A stretch of 64,000 nt of DNA, taken from positions 54,459 to 118,458 of the forward strand of contig JAXMBN010000019.1 in NCBI GenBank assembly GCA_046349875.1, written 5' to 3'. Below, piece by piece: positions 1-11,147 of this stretch. Numbering within the stretch: the first letter of the stretch is position 1; the number at the start of each line of letters is the position of its first letter. This DNA comes from JAXMBN01 sp046349875. GTDB taxonomy: Bacteria; Planctomycetota; Planctomycetia; Pirellulales; Pirellulaceae. Made by a program: the position numbers and the translations under genes. Under the pieces are notes generated by a model, which ran no database searches, was not told the origin of the DNA, and saw nothing but the letters and a program-made list of their open reading frames with translations.

Positions 1-40
1 GGATCTTTGCGAAGCACCTCTTTGAGGAACTCTCAGTGCG

Positions 41-2254
41 TTAGTGAGGGAGCTCATATGACCTGCGCGAAGAATCTGTAGCAAACGGCGATAGAATTCT
101 TGCTGAGGTCAGATTGCGGACGAGGGCCTTGGATCGTTTGGTCTTCCAAGCCGTTCGCAATAAAGTCGGACCAAATCGCCAAGTCAACAAGCCTGCAATG
201 GCCAAGCCACCCAACATCAAGATCCCTCCCAAGACATCCACGTTTCGGAGGAAACGAGTTGTTATTTTGGCAAGCGTAGATGTGATCAGTGCTTCTTTGG
301 AGTTCTTCAGATACTTTCGTAGATCGAACTGGAGAGGGGGGGGAGGCATTGATTCGCTCCACTGCATTGGGCTGATTGCTGCGGTCGATGTTCATGATGT
401 AATCGCCAAAGCTGTTGCGCGAAATCCAACGTTTGCGAGTTTGGTTAGGAGAGGGTGCTGCTTCAGAAGTTCAGGCAAATTGCCGGGTGGCGTGGGATCA
501 ATCGATACCATCCACCTTTCTTGTAAGCCTCTGGGAGTTTCACCAGGTCGAACTTTCACATTGCTCGCGGGTGATAGCTTCGACCCAAGCATGAACGTAG
601 GATTGGCGTACCAAGAAATACTTGCCGACTTCGTTGTAATCGGCGAGGTCGATAACCCGACCACCAATCATAGGAACGTTCATCGATCGCAGCATGATGA
701 CCAAGGCGGAAGCAAAGGCAATGGCCTTTCTTCTGATTCGTCACGAAGTCTTCGACAGGATCGAGGAGCCGATCGCGTTTGAGTTAGGTCCAAGGTATAT
801 GAGAATTCGGGTGAATTCGCCAGTCATCCCGCAGCAATAACGCTTTATCGACAACGCTGATCTCCTTGTTCCCGGGAACAGGGTGAGGACACGATCGCGA
901 TAACGCGTCAATCCTCAAAAGCGAGACGCCGACCAGCTGGTCAATGACCGGTGTTGATCAAAGGAAAGTTCTTCGTAGGGAGGTGCAGCCGCGACGACTT
1001 CCTTCAAAGCTTCGATCGGGAAAGGCAGTCTCCGATTCCGGAACACGGACTTTGGACTCTCCGTTGACGAACGCATGAGTCAACAGTTGGTAAGTCGGCG
1101 AAGGTTTGGCCATTGAGCGATGGAGGCGTTCGCTGCTCAACTGCCACGTTTCAGGATCAAGTGTAACTCAGGCGCTTGCCCCAACCGATAGCATGGAGGG
1201 AATGGAGAAGGCAGTCTCACCCGAATACGACTGCTCGGCAATCGAGAATCGAATACGTTCATTCTCGATCAACGCTTCAGCAGGTGCGGCACAAATCGAA
1301 CGGTCACCCCTGTTTCAACATCAAGGGCGTATAGTCCGATTGCTGCCACGTTCCTGTGCCACGCTCGACTCGGTACTCCGACAAGGCGACGCCGCGAATA
1401 TAAGGAGGTTCGAGAGGACGTGGGCATTTCCATCCTTCATGTTTTCAAGTTCAATCGCAGGACAGGCGTTGAGCTTTGAAGGATTCTTCCCATCTGTTCG
1501 GAAACGACCGTATCTGAAAAACCAATGGCTGTCGGGCCAAGGCCGGTCCGTCCATAGGCCCGGCTGAGTCGAGGGATGGGCAAAAAGCTGTCTGCCGGAG
1601 AATAGGATCAAACAGAACGAAAGCGGGAGCCCCACGGTGCCCCACCGTGGGCGATCGAAGCGTTGACGCGACGATGCGAACGGGTAAGTCGAGATGCGTT
1701 TGCCGCGAACACGGGGATTGGCTTCTGGATCAACTTCTCTTTCCATGTCTTACGACCGTGCGCGATTCCACTCCGACTCGTGAGGCCGTGGCGTAACTGG
1801 TGTAAAGAACCATGACCCACGCACCGAGCGCAAGCGTTGGAACCAACAGAAACCCGAACACGACATCATCCTTGACCAGCGATGCCACGACGAGTTCAAG
1901 CAACAGAAAGATTCCAATCTGCTCAAAGATGCGTCGCGACTTCTCTTGGAAGAAGAGTGGAAGCTGCGCATAAACAAGAAGATTGGCCACCGAATAAAGT
2001 TGCTGATTGGCCGGTTGGTTTAGGTAATCCAAAATGGCAATGACCGAACCACCGATCATCAAAAAGTAGATCAAAAATCGATGCAGACGGATCCAACGAA
2101 GCCAATCGGTATACACCCAAGACGTGGTCACGCATGCGATCACGAGCAATGGAACATTGAGCGACTTTTGGCCAATCCCAATCAGAATGGCTGAGATGAT
2201 GGCGAACAAGCCAACAGCGAACGATAGATTTTTGAGCAGCAATTCAGGCTTCAT
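41..2254 (-). pseudogene. TgpA-like DUF3488/transglutaminase membrane protein, broken by several frameshifts
   Basis: Reading the minus strand across frames reconstructs a protein of about 735 residues, the usual size of TgpA-type transglutaminases. The first ~170 residues (2254 to ~1735) are open and contain several hydrophobic segments, as in the DUF3488 membrane domain. Family-like fragments follow in changing frames: a GFSDTV segment near 1500, EPPYIRGVALSEY near 1400, KKGHC (catalytic Cys) at 718-732, FASALVIMLRSMNVP just after it in another frame, SYVHAWVEA (catalytic His region) at about 574-600, IDPTPP near 500, and a C-terminal membrane helix at about 190-250. The start overlaps the DUF58 stop as ATGA, so the two are translationally coupled. 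At least four indels are needed to read it through. It may be a true pseudogene or a badly sequenced gene. Confidence 0.75.
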
Positions 2255-3549
2255 GGATTGCCTCGCACAAAATAACGTTGATACTCATCCTGTCGAAGAT
2301 CGATCCAACGTACGGTGGTGTGCGATAGGACAAGGTCCTTTTCCGAGATGTCGTGCCTTTGTTGCACATTCCATTGGCATTCGCGATTGCTGAGTACGAG
2401 GAGCAATGGAGCATTCCGCAATGGACGTTGCAATTCGCGAAAACCTTCCAGCCACCGATCTTCAGAAGTGGCGTCGATCATGGCAAGGTGTCGCAAGAAT
2501 CGCTCCAATTGCAAGCGGGAACGCATTTGAATGTAGGTGCCTGGATGGGATGCGGCAATGGCGACCGATACCGAACCGCGAGCTCGTTCGATCAACGTCG
2601 TAACCAAAGTAGCTGCCATTTCGATGGCAATCTCATCCGTATCGTTTGTGGTGGCATTGCCATCGGATGCTGGTCGCCACAAGTCCAAAAGCAGGCAACA
2701 CTCGATACTATCTTGCTTTTCAAATTGACGGACGGCAAGCTCATTGCGTCGAGCCGAAGTTCGCCAGTGAATCCATCTTGGACTATCTCCAACGCGGTAA
2801 TCGCGCAGCCCATAAAACTCGCCTTCCCCTGCTGCCGAACGCGCTCGAACGACGTTGGCTCCAGTCCTTCGGATTCGAAAAAGCTCGCGCCATGCAGGGA
2901 GGCATTCGCCGATCGCAGGCAACACCACGCATTCATCGTGACGAAGTGCCACTTTGGCCTGCATCAATCAAGCGGGTAATAAGTTGACAAGGTCATGGGA
3001 CGAATTGGTAGAGTCCGCGACGTGGTAGTCGACTTGTTCGAATTCCACGGAAGAGGCTGAGCGAGGAAGGACTTGATCGACTTGATCGCAAATGGTGATG
3101 TTTTCTGCCTGTCCATCGGTTTGCACACGTTGCATACAGTCGTGAACGATGACCATCCAACTGGCAATCCATCCGCGTCGGTTTTCAATGGTGACAGGAA
3201 CGCGAAAGGGGGCTCGCGCATGAACCACATTCGGTACTCGCCGCTGTACGTGCAGGTGATACAACGTCCTTGCGGCCAATCGGCCTTGTAAGATCATCAT
3301 GGCAATCAACACACCGGCCAAAATGACCAGCAGGTTGACATCGCGAATGATCGCACCGACCAAAATGAACGTGATGAGAAATGCGAAATGCAATCCCTCG
3401 CGGGTCGGCCAGCACCGAATGCGAGGATAGGAGGAGGACCGCAAGCGAACGGACCGAGAATGCGCTGGTAAGGATGCGGTCAGGGGAGGCATGGAAGCAG
3501 AACGATGTTCGGGCGTGTCCATGCGTATCTGTTCCATCGTGCGAACCAA
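2251..3549 (-). pseudogene. DUF58 domain protein, interrupted by frameshifts near 2965-3030
   Basis: Two open segments on the minus strand make one DUF58 protein. The upstream part (3549 to ~3030) has two close membrane helices around residues 50-90 and the start of the beta-rich domain. The downstream part (2967 to 2251) holds the conserved DUF58 core, including GLRDYRVGDSPRWIHW and a VWA-like tail. Between them the conserved join RGLYQF-GPMTLSTYYPL-GLMQAKV can be read only by switching frames at about 3010 and 2970, and each switch is explained by a missing G where GG is expected. DUF58 proteins normally sit beside MoxR ATPases and TgpA-like transglutaminases; the latter follows here, while no MoxR gene is present. 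The start codon is uncertain because Met10 and Met20 are alternatives. Confidence 0.75.
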
Positions 3550-3736
3550 GTCTTTTCGAATCGATAGTGGTAATCAAGTTCCAATCAGTGAAGAAAACTC
3601 TCCGTTCCTGAGAACGCGAGACCTGACCACCGTTCACTCTATCATACCAAATTCGAGTCGACTGCGTCTTGCCGTTGGTCGCCTGTCGATCAGAATCGTT
3701 CGCTAAGGAGACGAAGTTCAACTTGGATTTTGACAG

Positions 3737-5023
3737 CTACCCTGGCGTGGGAAGCTTGAGCGAAACGCGAAGCGAGCGTCTTTGGAGAATGAAGATCGCA
3801 AAAGCGATGGCCGCGCCTCCAATGCTGATCCACTGTGCGATCGTCAGAGATGTACCGAACTGCCCTAACTCATCCACGCGAATAGCCTCTTCAAACCAAC
3901 GCGCAATCGCATAGAGAAGGAGTCCTAATGCAAACACATAGCCTTGGCGTTGCGTGAGAGGCCAGAAGAAATAGAGAACACCTGCGATCAAAAACCCATT
4001 GATGCTGGCGTAGATCTGAGCAGGATGCAATGACAGACTTCGTTCTGGCAGGGCTTGATTCTTCGTTGTAAGAATGACGCCATCGACTTTGAGGGTCAGT
4101 TCAACGCGTTGGGGGCCAGCGGGATCCTTTGAGGCGTCAGGAAAGCTCAGTTCGGGATATAGCCCTTCGATCGACTGGCCGACTTTGAGGCCTGCACGCT
4201 CTGCCCAACTACCCTCGGCGACCTCCAGAATTTCCCTTTTGCCGGCAGCGTTGGCATCGCGCAGTTTCAAACCGAGAAGTTCTCCACGAAGCACCTCCGC
4301 CATGTAGGGCTCCGATCCGCTGGGAAAGGTCACTGCAGGAAGGTAGGTTACGGCACAGATTCCTCCGAAACAGCATCCGTGAAGAAAACAACCGAGCCGT
4401 CCGAATCCTAACCCGACCATGAAACCAGGAGCGACCAAGTCAAAGATCGCGAAGGGGTTTCGTCGACGCAATCGACTCCAAAGAAAAATCGCGGCAACTC
4501 CACCGATGATGCCGCCATAAACCACTAAACCACCTTCCGTAAATTTGAGGCTGGAATAGAGTTTCTCGCCGAGTGTCCCGCCTGGAAGTTCGGACCATTT
4601 CTGGATGACATAAAAAACGCGAGCTCCCAAAATACCGGCACCGCAAACCCAGAATGCAAGGGATAACAAGTCATCGACGCTGATCCCTTCCTTACGCGAT
4701 CTTGTAGAGACCAAACCTACACCGCTTAACGCTCCCAACATGAGCATCAGGCCATATCCGCGTATGGGCATTCCGATGAAGACAGGCTTTCCATCCGCAT
4801 TCATGTATTGCGTTTCCATATTCGGAAAGACGAAGAGGATTAGTGCAGCGATGACTCCCATGAACGGAAGGTATTCGGATGCGGCATTCCAGTTCTTTTC
4901 GCGATGGTGTCGCCAACCAATCCAGGCAATGGACCAGATACCAAGAAGAATAAGAGCCCAGCCCCAACCCATGACAGGTAGGCCAAGTATTTCGTGCGGA
5001 ATAAAAAAGAGAGTGGACCGCAC
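3737..5023 (-). CDS. lgt: Prolipoprotein diacylglyceryl transferase with internal PDZ-like insertion
   Basis: Lgt is a polytopic inner-membrane enzyme that transfers diacylglycerol from phosphatidylglycerol to the lipobox cysteine of prolipoproteins. The 428-residue product has the family landmarks: RGYGLMLMLG near residue 88, EGGLVVYGG near 163, the signature-like GRLGCFLHGCCFGG at 208-221, and LHPAQIY near 332, all within multiple hydrophobic helices. It is longer than the usual 260-300 residues because of a soluble insert of about 90 residues (roughly 235-328) between the signature and the LHPAQIY helix. That insert contains a PDZ-like stretch, GSWAERAGLKVGQSIEGL. The position matching the E. 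coli essential His103 appears to be Tyr. The gene starts 2 bp after panC, so it is probably co-transcribed with folK and panC. Confidence 0.9.
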   Translation of the reverse strand: MRSTLFFIPHEILGLPVMGWGWALILLGIWSIAWIGWRHHREKNWNAASEYLPFMGVIAALILFVFPNMETQYMNADGKPVFIGMPIRGYGLMLMLGALSGVGLVSTRSRKEGISVDDLLSLAFWVCGAGILGARVFYVIQKWSELPGGTLGEKLYSSLKFTEGGLVVYGGIIGGVAAIFLWSRLRRRNPFAIFDLVAPGFMVGLGFGRLGCFLHGCCFGGICAVTYLPAVTFPSGSEPYMAEVLRGELLGLKLRDANAAGKREILEVAEGSWAERAGLKVGQSIEGLYPELSFPDASKDPAGPQRVELTLKVDGVILTTKNQALPERSLSLHPAQIYASINGFLIAGVLYFFWPLTQRQGYVFALGLLLYAIARWFEEAIRVDELGQFGTSLTIAQWISIGGAAIAFAIFILQRRSLRVSLKLPTPG

Positions 5024-5025
5024 GC

Positions 5026-5901
5026 TTAGTTTACCTCCAGGTCGAGATTATCGATCAATCGTGTGGTTCCAACGCGCGCGGCGATTAATGCTACGGCTCG
5101 ATCGGTCACTTGTTCCAATGTTTGTAGCGAATCGGGATCGACAACGCGTGCATAATCGATCGTTTGAATTTGCGATCGTCGCAATTCTTCTTCCATGATT
5201 TGCTCAAGCGTGGTCACACGCCGTTCCCCTTGATTGGCAAGGTCCTTGGCCAAATTCAAAGCACGCCAAAGGGCCAAAGCTTGATATCGCTCTGTTGGTT
5301 GGAGATAGCGATTTCGGCTGCTCATCGCAAGTCCGTCCTGCTCGCGGACCGTTTCACATCCAATGATTCGAATCGGAACATCCAGATCTTCTACCATTTT
5401 TCGAATGACGGCTAATTGCTGGTAATCCTTGCGACCAAAATAGGCGACATCCGAAGGGATCATATGAAACAGCTTGAGAACCACCGTTGCGACGCCGCGA
5501 AAATGCGTTGGCCGAAACACGCCTTCTAGCGGTAGTGCTACCTGTGGAGGTTCCACATAAGTTGAAAATCCTGTGGGATAGATTTTGGCTGGAGTGGGGG
5601 CGAAAACGTAATCGGTGGATACGGATCGGAGGAGGGCGAGATCAGCATCGAGAGTACGAGGGTACTTCGATAGATCTTCTGTGGGGGCAAATTGGGTCGG
5701 ATTCACGAAGATCGAAACGACGGCTACATCGCATTCCAATTTGGCGCGACGCACCAACGAAAGATGACCTTCATGCAACGCACCCATCGTCGGTACAAAC
5801 CCGATCCTTGCTCCATTGCGACGCGCAAATTCCAAGGGTGGAAAGATCTCTTGGGGAGAATGAAGAACCTGCATGTTCGATTCCGGTATGGGAACTTCCA
5901 T
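5026..5901 (-). CDS. panC: Pantothenate synthetase
   Basis: PanC condenses pantoate and beta-alanine, using ATP, to make pantothenate, a cytoplasmic step on the way to coenzyme A. The protein of about 290 residues shows the nucleotidyltransferase HIGH-type motif in GALHEGHLSL, the VSIFVNPTQFAP segment, GRKDYQQL for ATP and pantoate binding, and the KMSKS-like AMSSRNRYL. The length matches the family. An in-frame TTG at 5907 precedes the ATG at 5901, and another ATG at 5874 (MQVLHSPQE) may be the true start because the family usually begins just before this point. It lies 40 bp downstream of folK and 2 bp upstream of lgt on the same strand, which suggests a housekeeping cofactor and lipoprotein operon. 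Confidence 0.93.
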   Translation of the reverse strand: MEVPIPESNMQVLHSPQEIFPPLEFARRNGARIGFVPTMGALHEGHLSLVRRAKLECDVAVVSIFVNPTQFAPTEDLSKYPRTLDADLALLRSVSTDYVFAPTPAKIYPTGFSTYVEPPQVALPLEGVFRPTHFRGVATVVLKLFHMIPSDVAYFGRKDYQQLAVIRKMVEDLDVPIRIIGCETVREQDGLAMSSRNRYLQPTERYQALALWRALNLAKDLANQGERRVTTLEQIMEEELRRSQIQTIDYARVVDPDSLQTLEQVTDRAVALIAARVGTTRLIDNLDLEVN

Positions 5902-5940
5902 CCCCAAAAGTGAAATGGGATCTCGTCAACGTCCCTTAGA

Positions 5941-6888
5941 TCATAACCGAATGGCTTCACTTTGTTCGATGGGGCATCGCATGGCACGCAGCATGGAAAC
6001 GAGTTCGTGAGCCGCCCACTCGATCGAGTCAGCGGGAAGGAGATACCGAGGGCCTTTCCATCTTTGCAAAGGTTGGGAACTTTCTAGTAGTCCAAGCGCT
6101 TCTGCCCAAGGCCGAGTGAAGTCTTCCCAGGCGATGGTCGTGGGATCGGGTGAAGCGACACATGCCACCGACCAAGTTCCCAAGGAAGGATCGCATTCGT
6201 TTGCATGCAAGAACTGCATCATCTTGTCCGGAACAAATGCATCGATCTTTGCATCATCTGGCGGGCATTCCAAAAAACGTAAGCGAGCTTGAAGGGAGGT
6301 CACGGCAATGGCTTGATGTTCGCGACGCCACGTAATGTCGGACTGACGATCAAGCTCGCAACAGACTTGCTGTTCGATGGCATCGCGCAATGATTTCTTT
6401 TGGCACAAGATGCCGACCTCAAGCTTTGGCTTCTGGCAAAGCGAAGCGAGTTCATGCAGAGTGCATTGAGAAACAGGATCGAGCCATTGTGATGCGACTT
6501 CCAAGGCTGGCGCAAGAATAAACATTCGACTCGCCGTTCGAGGGTGAGGTACCTTGAATCGCGGAGTCCAAATGCGCTGTTGATCGACGAAGAGAACATC
6601 GAGATCAATCAATCGCGCTTCCCAGCGGATGTTTCGCTGACGCCCTAGTTGTTGTTCGATCGATCGTAGGTGATTCCAAACGACAAAGGGATCATGATTC
6701 CCTTCGAGGGCAAGAACCGCATTGAAAAACGGGTTTTGATCGCTTGGCCCACCGATGGCTGGTGTCAAATAGAGGTGACTTGCTCGTATCGTCGATCCAG
6801 CGAACGCTTGAGAAATATAAGAGCAAGCTGTTAAGAGATTTTCCCGAGGCTTACCGAGATTGGCGCCAAGACTGATGAGGGCACTCAT
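5941..6888 (-). CDS. folK: HPPK (2-amino-4-hydroxy-6-hydroxymethyldihydropteridine pyrophosphokinase) with C-terminal extension
   Basis: FolK pyrophosphorylates hydroxymethyl-dihydropterin in folate synthesis. Residues 1-150 carry the HPPK fold: the N-terminal ISLGANLG, the FFNAVL substrate loop, WEARLIDLDVLF with the paired Asp residues that bind magnesium, and PHPRTASRMFILAPALEV. A further ~160 residues (about 155-315) are not part of HPPK. They contain many acidic and tryptophan residues and no motif I recognise; part of this tail, including LRFLECPPDDAKIDAF, resembles nothing I can name. The start ATG overlaps the upstream membrane-protein stop as ATGA, and panC follows after about 40 bp. 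No folP, folB or folE lies nearby. Confidence 0.88.
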   Translation of the reverse strand: MSALISLGANLGKPRENLLTACSYISQAFAGSTIRASHLYLTPAIGGPSDQNPFFNAVLALEGNHDPFVVWNHLRSIEQQLGRQRNIRWEARLIDLDVLFVDQQRIWTPRFKVPHPRTASRMFILAPALEVASQWLDPVSQCTLHELASLCQKPKLEVGILCQKKSLRDAIEQQVCCELDRQSDITWRREHQAIAVTSLQARLRFLECPPDDAKIDAFVPDKMMQFLHANECDPSLGTWSVACVASPDPTTIAWEDFTRPWAEALGLLESSQPLQRWKGPRYLLPADSIEWAAHELVSMLRAMRCPIEQSEAIRL

Positions 6889-7586
6889 CGTTCCCAGTCA
6901 CATTCGACGATATACCAGGGGTATTCGTAGGGAACGGTTCGACGAGGATTCTCACGAACCGCTCGAACCCATAATTTCTTCGCGTTGGGTGCGGTACGGT
7001 CACGAAAGACCATCAAATAATTGGTGCCGTTATTGGTTTGATAGACGCTTCTTAGCGAAACATATTCCCATTTCGCCTTGGAACCACGACGAATAACCTC
7101 AGCGATTGCAAATTGCTTTGCAAACTCATCCACATGCTTTCGCGAGGCATTGAAGGTATTGATCATCGAGGCAACATCGGGCTGATCTCCCATCAGTTCG
7201 GCCTGGCTTTTCGAAAGACGAAAGGCCGAATCGATGTCACCCGCAGCAAGCAACTTGAGGTACTTTTCTGCAGCAGATCGCGCGAAGCTCTTTTTCATGC
7301 CTTGGTCGAGCCAATGGCGAGTCGCACCCCATCCTGTGCTGAACGTACCAATCGCTAGAGCAAGAAATGCCAAGAGCCGCGATACCTTGCTGATGTTCCA
7401 TTTCTTTTGCATGAGGGTTGCGACCATTCCCATTCCCAGGGCCATAATCGCAAAGGGGATCAGCATCACATGCAAGAACGTAAAGGTGCCAACCAAGCTC
7501 GCCAGAAAACCGAACAAGGCCATCAAAGAAAAGCAGCTTTCATCTTCCAGCGATTCGATGTCGCTAGAGGGCTCGAACGTTTGCAT
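6885..7586 (-). CDS. Membrane protein of unknown function
   Basis: The product of about 233 residues has an acidic N-terminus, two hydrophobic helices around residues 20-60, a third at about 70-90, and then a soluble C-terminal domain of about 140 residues. The soluble part (AAEKYLKLLAAGDIDSAFRLSK onward) looks like a small alpha+beta domain similar in layout to DUF4190 or NTF2-like membrane proteins, but I cannot assign a family. I chose the ATG at 7586 because GGAGAAGGA precedes it directly; an in-frame start at 7637 would add 17 weakly hydrophobic residues. Its stop overlaps the folK start, so it is the first visible gene of the folK-panC-lgt cluster. Confidence 0.7.
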   Translation of the reverse strand: MQTFEPSSDIESLEDESCFSLMALFGFLASLVGTFTFLHVMLIPFAIMALGMGMVATLMQKKWNISKVSRLLAFLALAIGTFSTGWGATRHWLDQGMKKSFARSAAEKYLKLLAAGDIDSAFRLSKSQAELMGDQPDVASMINTFNASRKHVDEFAKQFAIAEVIRRGSKAKWEYVSLRSVYQTNNGTNYLMVFRDRTAPNAKKLWVRAVRENPRRTVPYEYPWYIVECDWER

Positions 7587-7687
7587 TTCCTTCTCCGTCG
7601 AAACCTGTGAGCTTTTCGCCGAAGCGAGGATCAACAATGTGCTTTGGCGATTTGGTCTTTTCTACGCTGCAATCCCGCAAGGGTTCG

Positions 7688-9070
7688 CTATGTCGCTTTG
7701 GCCTGCATCATTCGCTGCAGTTCTTGGAGACTGGTCAAGCCAAGGGCGGCTGCCAAAACACCTTCTTCTTGGAAGCTGCGATGGCCGAGGCTTGCGGCAA
7801 CCTGGCGAAGCTGCACTGGATTGGGTTGTTTGAGCAGTGCGTTTCGGAATTCGTCCGTGACTTCAAGTAATTCAAAGATGGCGATCTTACCGAAGTACCC
7901 ACGGCCACCACACTGATTGCAGATCTGCACTTCGATCGGATTACCCTTGGCATCGACACGTTGATCTGGTGGAGGTGGAACGTAAGGCTGATACAGCTTG
8001 CTGACGCGGCCTGCTGGAATACCCAGTTTCTGAAGAAGCTGAGGACTAGGTTGGAAGGGCTGTTTGCATTTGTCGCAAAGTCGACGAATGAGACGCTGAT
8101 TGAGGACTGCTGAAGTTATCGAGATCAAACTCTTGGCTTGCTTCGGATAAGTGCTCGCCAACTGAACGATGGCTTCGACCGCGTCGTTGGCCACCACGCG
8201 GGTGATGACGTGCCGATCGTTTTTGCTAACTTCACCAAGCATCAAATCGACCACTTTTTCATTGTGGAAGCTTGGGAAGATAAAGACGTCAGGCTGCTTC
8301 AACAAACGGCGAGCGAACACATCTTGCGGTGTTTCGTTGGCGGATTTGTCAAAGGGGACTTTGGTGACGTTGATAATTTCAGGATCGGGATCGTCTTTGT
8401 CTTCAACGCTGATGAAGTCGCGAACGAACTTGTCGGCTGTTTCCAAAGCAATCTTCCAAGTGGTAGGAAGACCGCTGCCGGCAGGTCCACTGATGACAAC
8501 CAAGCCACCGTGAGCATTGAGATGGTTCTTGAGCGACTCTTGCATCTTGTCGCGCATGCCCAGATCGCTTAACGACTTGAGAACGGGCTTCTTGGGATCG
8601 ATGGAAACCAAGACGCGTTCGCCAGAGGGAACACCTTGGCTGACACACTCGAACAACCAATCGATGCCGGTAAGGTGCGCACCGCATTTACCTTTTTGAC
8701 GCGCCCGACGTTCATTTGGGTTCATTCCGAAGATTTTCTTGATGACACCCAAAGCTGAATCGCCAGTAGGGCGATCCATCGCTGGCATGTTTTCCCAAAT
8801 GCCATCGACACGGAAACGGACGGCGACACCTTGAGCGGTGAAGTCCATCAGAATCCGATCCGCGCGATTGCGCAGAGCTTCGTAAAGAACGCGTACGGCA
8901 ACAGGGAATCCCGGAAGCTGACGTGCGGCGATCATCACCCCTTGGGCTTCGTCTCTCGAAAACGCAGAAGGGCGCATATCGAGTGGCGGGAGGGCCGCTT
9001 GACCATCGGCAACGAATACGGGCCCAGCCGAACTTTCGGCTTTTTTCTTCGACTTTCCAAACAATCCCAT
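7688..9070 (-). CDS. GspE/PilB-family ATPase-like protein with degenerate Walker motifs
   Basis: The 460-residue protein is clearly built like a type II/IV secretion ATPase: an N-terminal domain, a central RecA-like domain, and two C-terminal CxxC pairs (CDKC near 332 and CNQC near 381) as in GspE and PilB. The nucleotide-binding motifs are altered, however. Where GPTGSGKTT is expected it has GPAGSGLPTT (about 195-204), so the Walker A lysine is Leu. The Walker B region reads QPDVFIFPSF instead of DPDVILVGEI, so the catalytic Glu is missing. It starts 1 bp after the pilT stop and must be translated with it. Inference: a non-catalytic partner or regulator of the neighbouring PilT-type motor, or a very divergent nucleotide-binding protein. 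Confidence 0.85.
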   Translation of the reverse strand: MGLFGKSKKKAESSAGPVFVADGQAALPPLDMRPSAFSRDEAQGVMIAARQLPGFPVAVRVLYEALRNRADRILMDFTAQGVAVRFRVDGIWENMPAMDRPTGDSALGVIKKIFGMNPNERRARQKGKCGAHLTGIDWLFECVSQGVPSGERVLVSIDPKKPVLKSLSDLGMRDKMQESLKNHLNAHGGLVVISGPAGSGLPTTWKIALETADKFVRDFISVEDKDDPDPEIINVTKVPFDKSANETPQDVFARRLLKQPDVFIFPSFHNEKVVDLMLGEVSKNDRHVITRVVANDAVEAIVQLASTYPKQAKSLISITSAVLNQRLIRRLCDKCKQPFQPSPQLLQKLGIPAGRVSKLYQPYVPPPPDQRVDAKGNPIEVQICNQCGGRGYFGKIAIFELLEVTDEFRNALLKQPNPVQLRQVAASLGHRSFQEEGVLAAALGLTSLQELQRMMQAKAT

Positions 9071-9071
9071 C

Positions 9072-10232
<1,161 letters not shown>

Positions 10233-10379
10233 CCGTTGCTAGGCTCCCCTATTTTTTCAATGGTTGGTTCCAGAAAAGGAACGTGAAAAGACCGCCGTCC
10301 TGAATGGTGGCGATAGGTTCTGGAGGTGCGCCAGAATCTCTAGTATACGTGAATTCCAGAAAATCCAGCCTGCGAACAC

Positions 10380-11147
10380 CTAAATTCGAACTGGGATTCC
10401 GCGTTGCCGCATGATTTCCTTCGTTTCCTGGATCGTAAACTCGCCAAAATGGAAGATGCTGGCTGCGAGGGCCGCGTCGGCTTTGCCGAATTGAATGGCG
10501 TCGGCTAGGTGTTCGGGCTTTCCAGCCCCCCCACTGGCTACGACTGGGATTGTAACCGCCTGGCTCACGGCGGCCGTCATTTCCAGATCGTAGCCATCCT
10601 TGGTTCCGTCGCGATCCATGCAGGTTAAGACGATTTCGCCGGCCCCAAATTTTTCAACTTCTCTGGCCCACGACACCGCCTCCAAACCAGTGGGGGTTCG
10701 CCCCCCATGGATGTGGACTTCCCAAAATTCTCGCCCTTCTTTGATGACGCGTTTGGGGTCGATGTTGACCACGATGCACTGACTCCCAAAACGCTCGGCT
10801 GCGCGGCGCACGAGTTCGGGGTCTTTACAGGCGGACGAATTGATAGAAACCTTGTCGCAACCCGCTTGTAGCAAGGCGCGGATGTCGTCCAAGGTTCGAA
10901 TGCCTCCCCCTACGGTCAACGGCATGAAAACCTGATCTGCCGTTCGACGGACAACGTCGATCATGATCGATCGCGCTTCATGGCTGGCAGTGATATCCAG
11001 AAACACCAATTCATCGGCTCCGTCTCGTTCGTACTGAGCAGCGACTTGCACGGGATCCCCCGCATCGCGCAAATCGACGAAGTTGGTCCCTTTGACGACC
11101 CGACCTCGATCGACATCGAGACAGGGGATAACACGTTTTGCGAGCAT
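10380..11147 (-). CDS. hisF: Imidazole glycerol phosphate synthase cyclase subunit
   Basis: HisF is the TIM-barrel cyclase half of the HisH-HisF complex. It uses ammonia from HisH to form imidazole glycerol phosphate and AICAR in histidine synthesis. The protein of 255 residues shows AKRVIPCLDVDRGRVVKG with the catalytic Asp, ELVFLDITAS, the phosphate-binding VGGGIRTLDDI, SINSSA, the second catalytic Asp in CMDRDGTKDGYDLE, and VVASGGAGKPEHL. The ATG at 11147 is preceded by GGAAAGG; a GTG two codons upstream is possible. The gene stands alone: no other his gene is in the window, and the next gene on this strand, pilT, starts 150 bp further on. Confidence 0.95.
   Translation of the reverse strand: MLAKRVIPCLDVDRGRVVKGTNFVDLRDAGDPVQVAAQYERDGADELVFLDITASHEARSIMIDVVRRTADQVFMPLTVGGGIRTLDDIRALLQAGCDKVSINSSACKDPELVRRAAERFGSQCIVVNIDPKRVIKEGREFWEVHIHGGRTPTGLEAVSWAREVEKFGAGEIVLTCMDRDGTKDGYDLEMTAAVSQAVTIPVVASGGAGKPEHLADAIQFGKADAALAASIFHFGEFTIQETKEIMRQRGIPVRI

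Noticed and set aside
114..782. 222-codon plus-strand frame at the window start
   Set aside because: The opposite strand encodes recognisable transglutaminase motifs (KKGHC, FASALVIMLR, SYVHAWVEA, DPTPP), so this frame is a shadow.
1106..1567. 153-codon plus-strand frame
   Set aside because: It is opposite the TgpA-like EPPYIRGVALSEY region of the broken gene.
2353..2979. 208-codon plus-strand frame
   Set aside because: It lies opposite the DUF58 core, which has clear family motifs on the minus strand.
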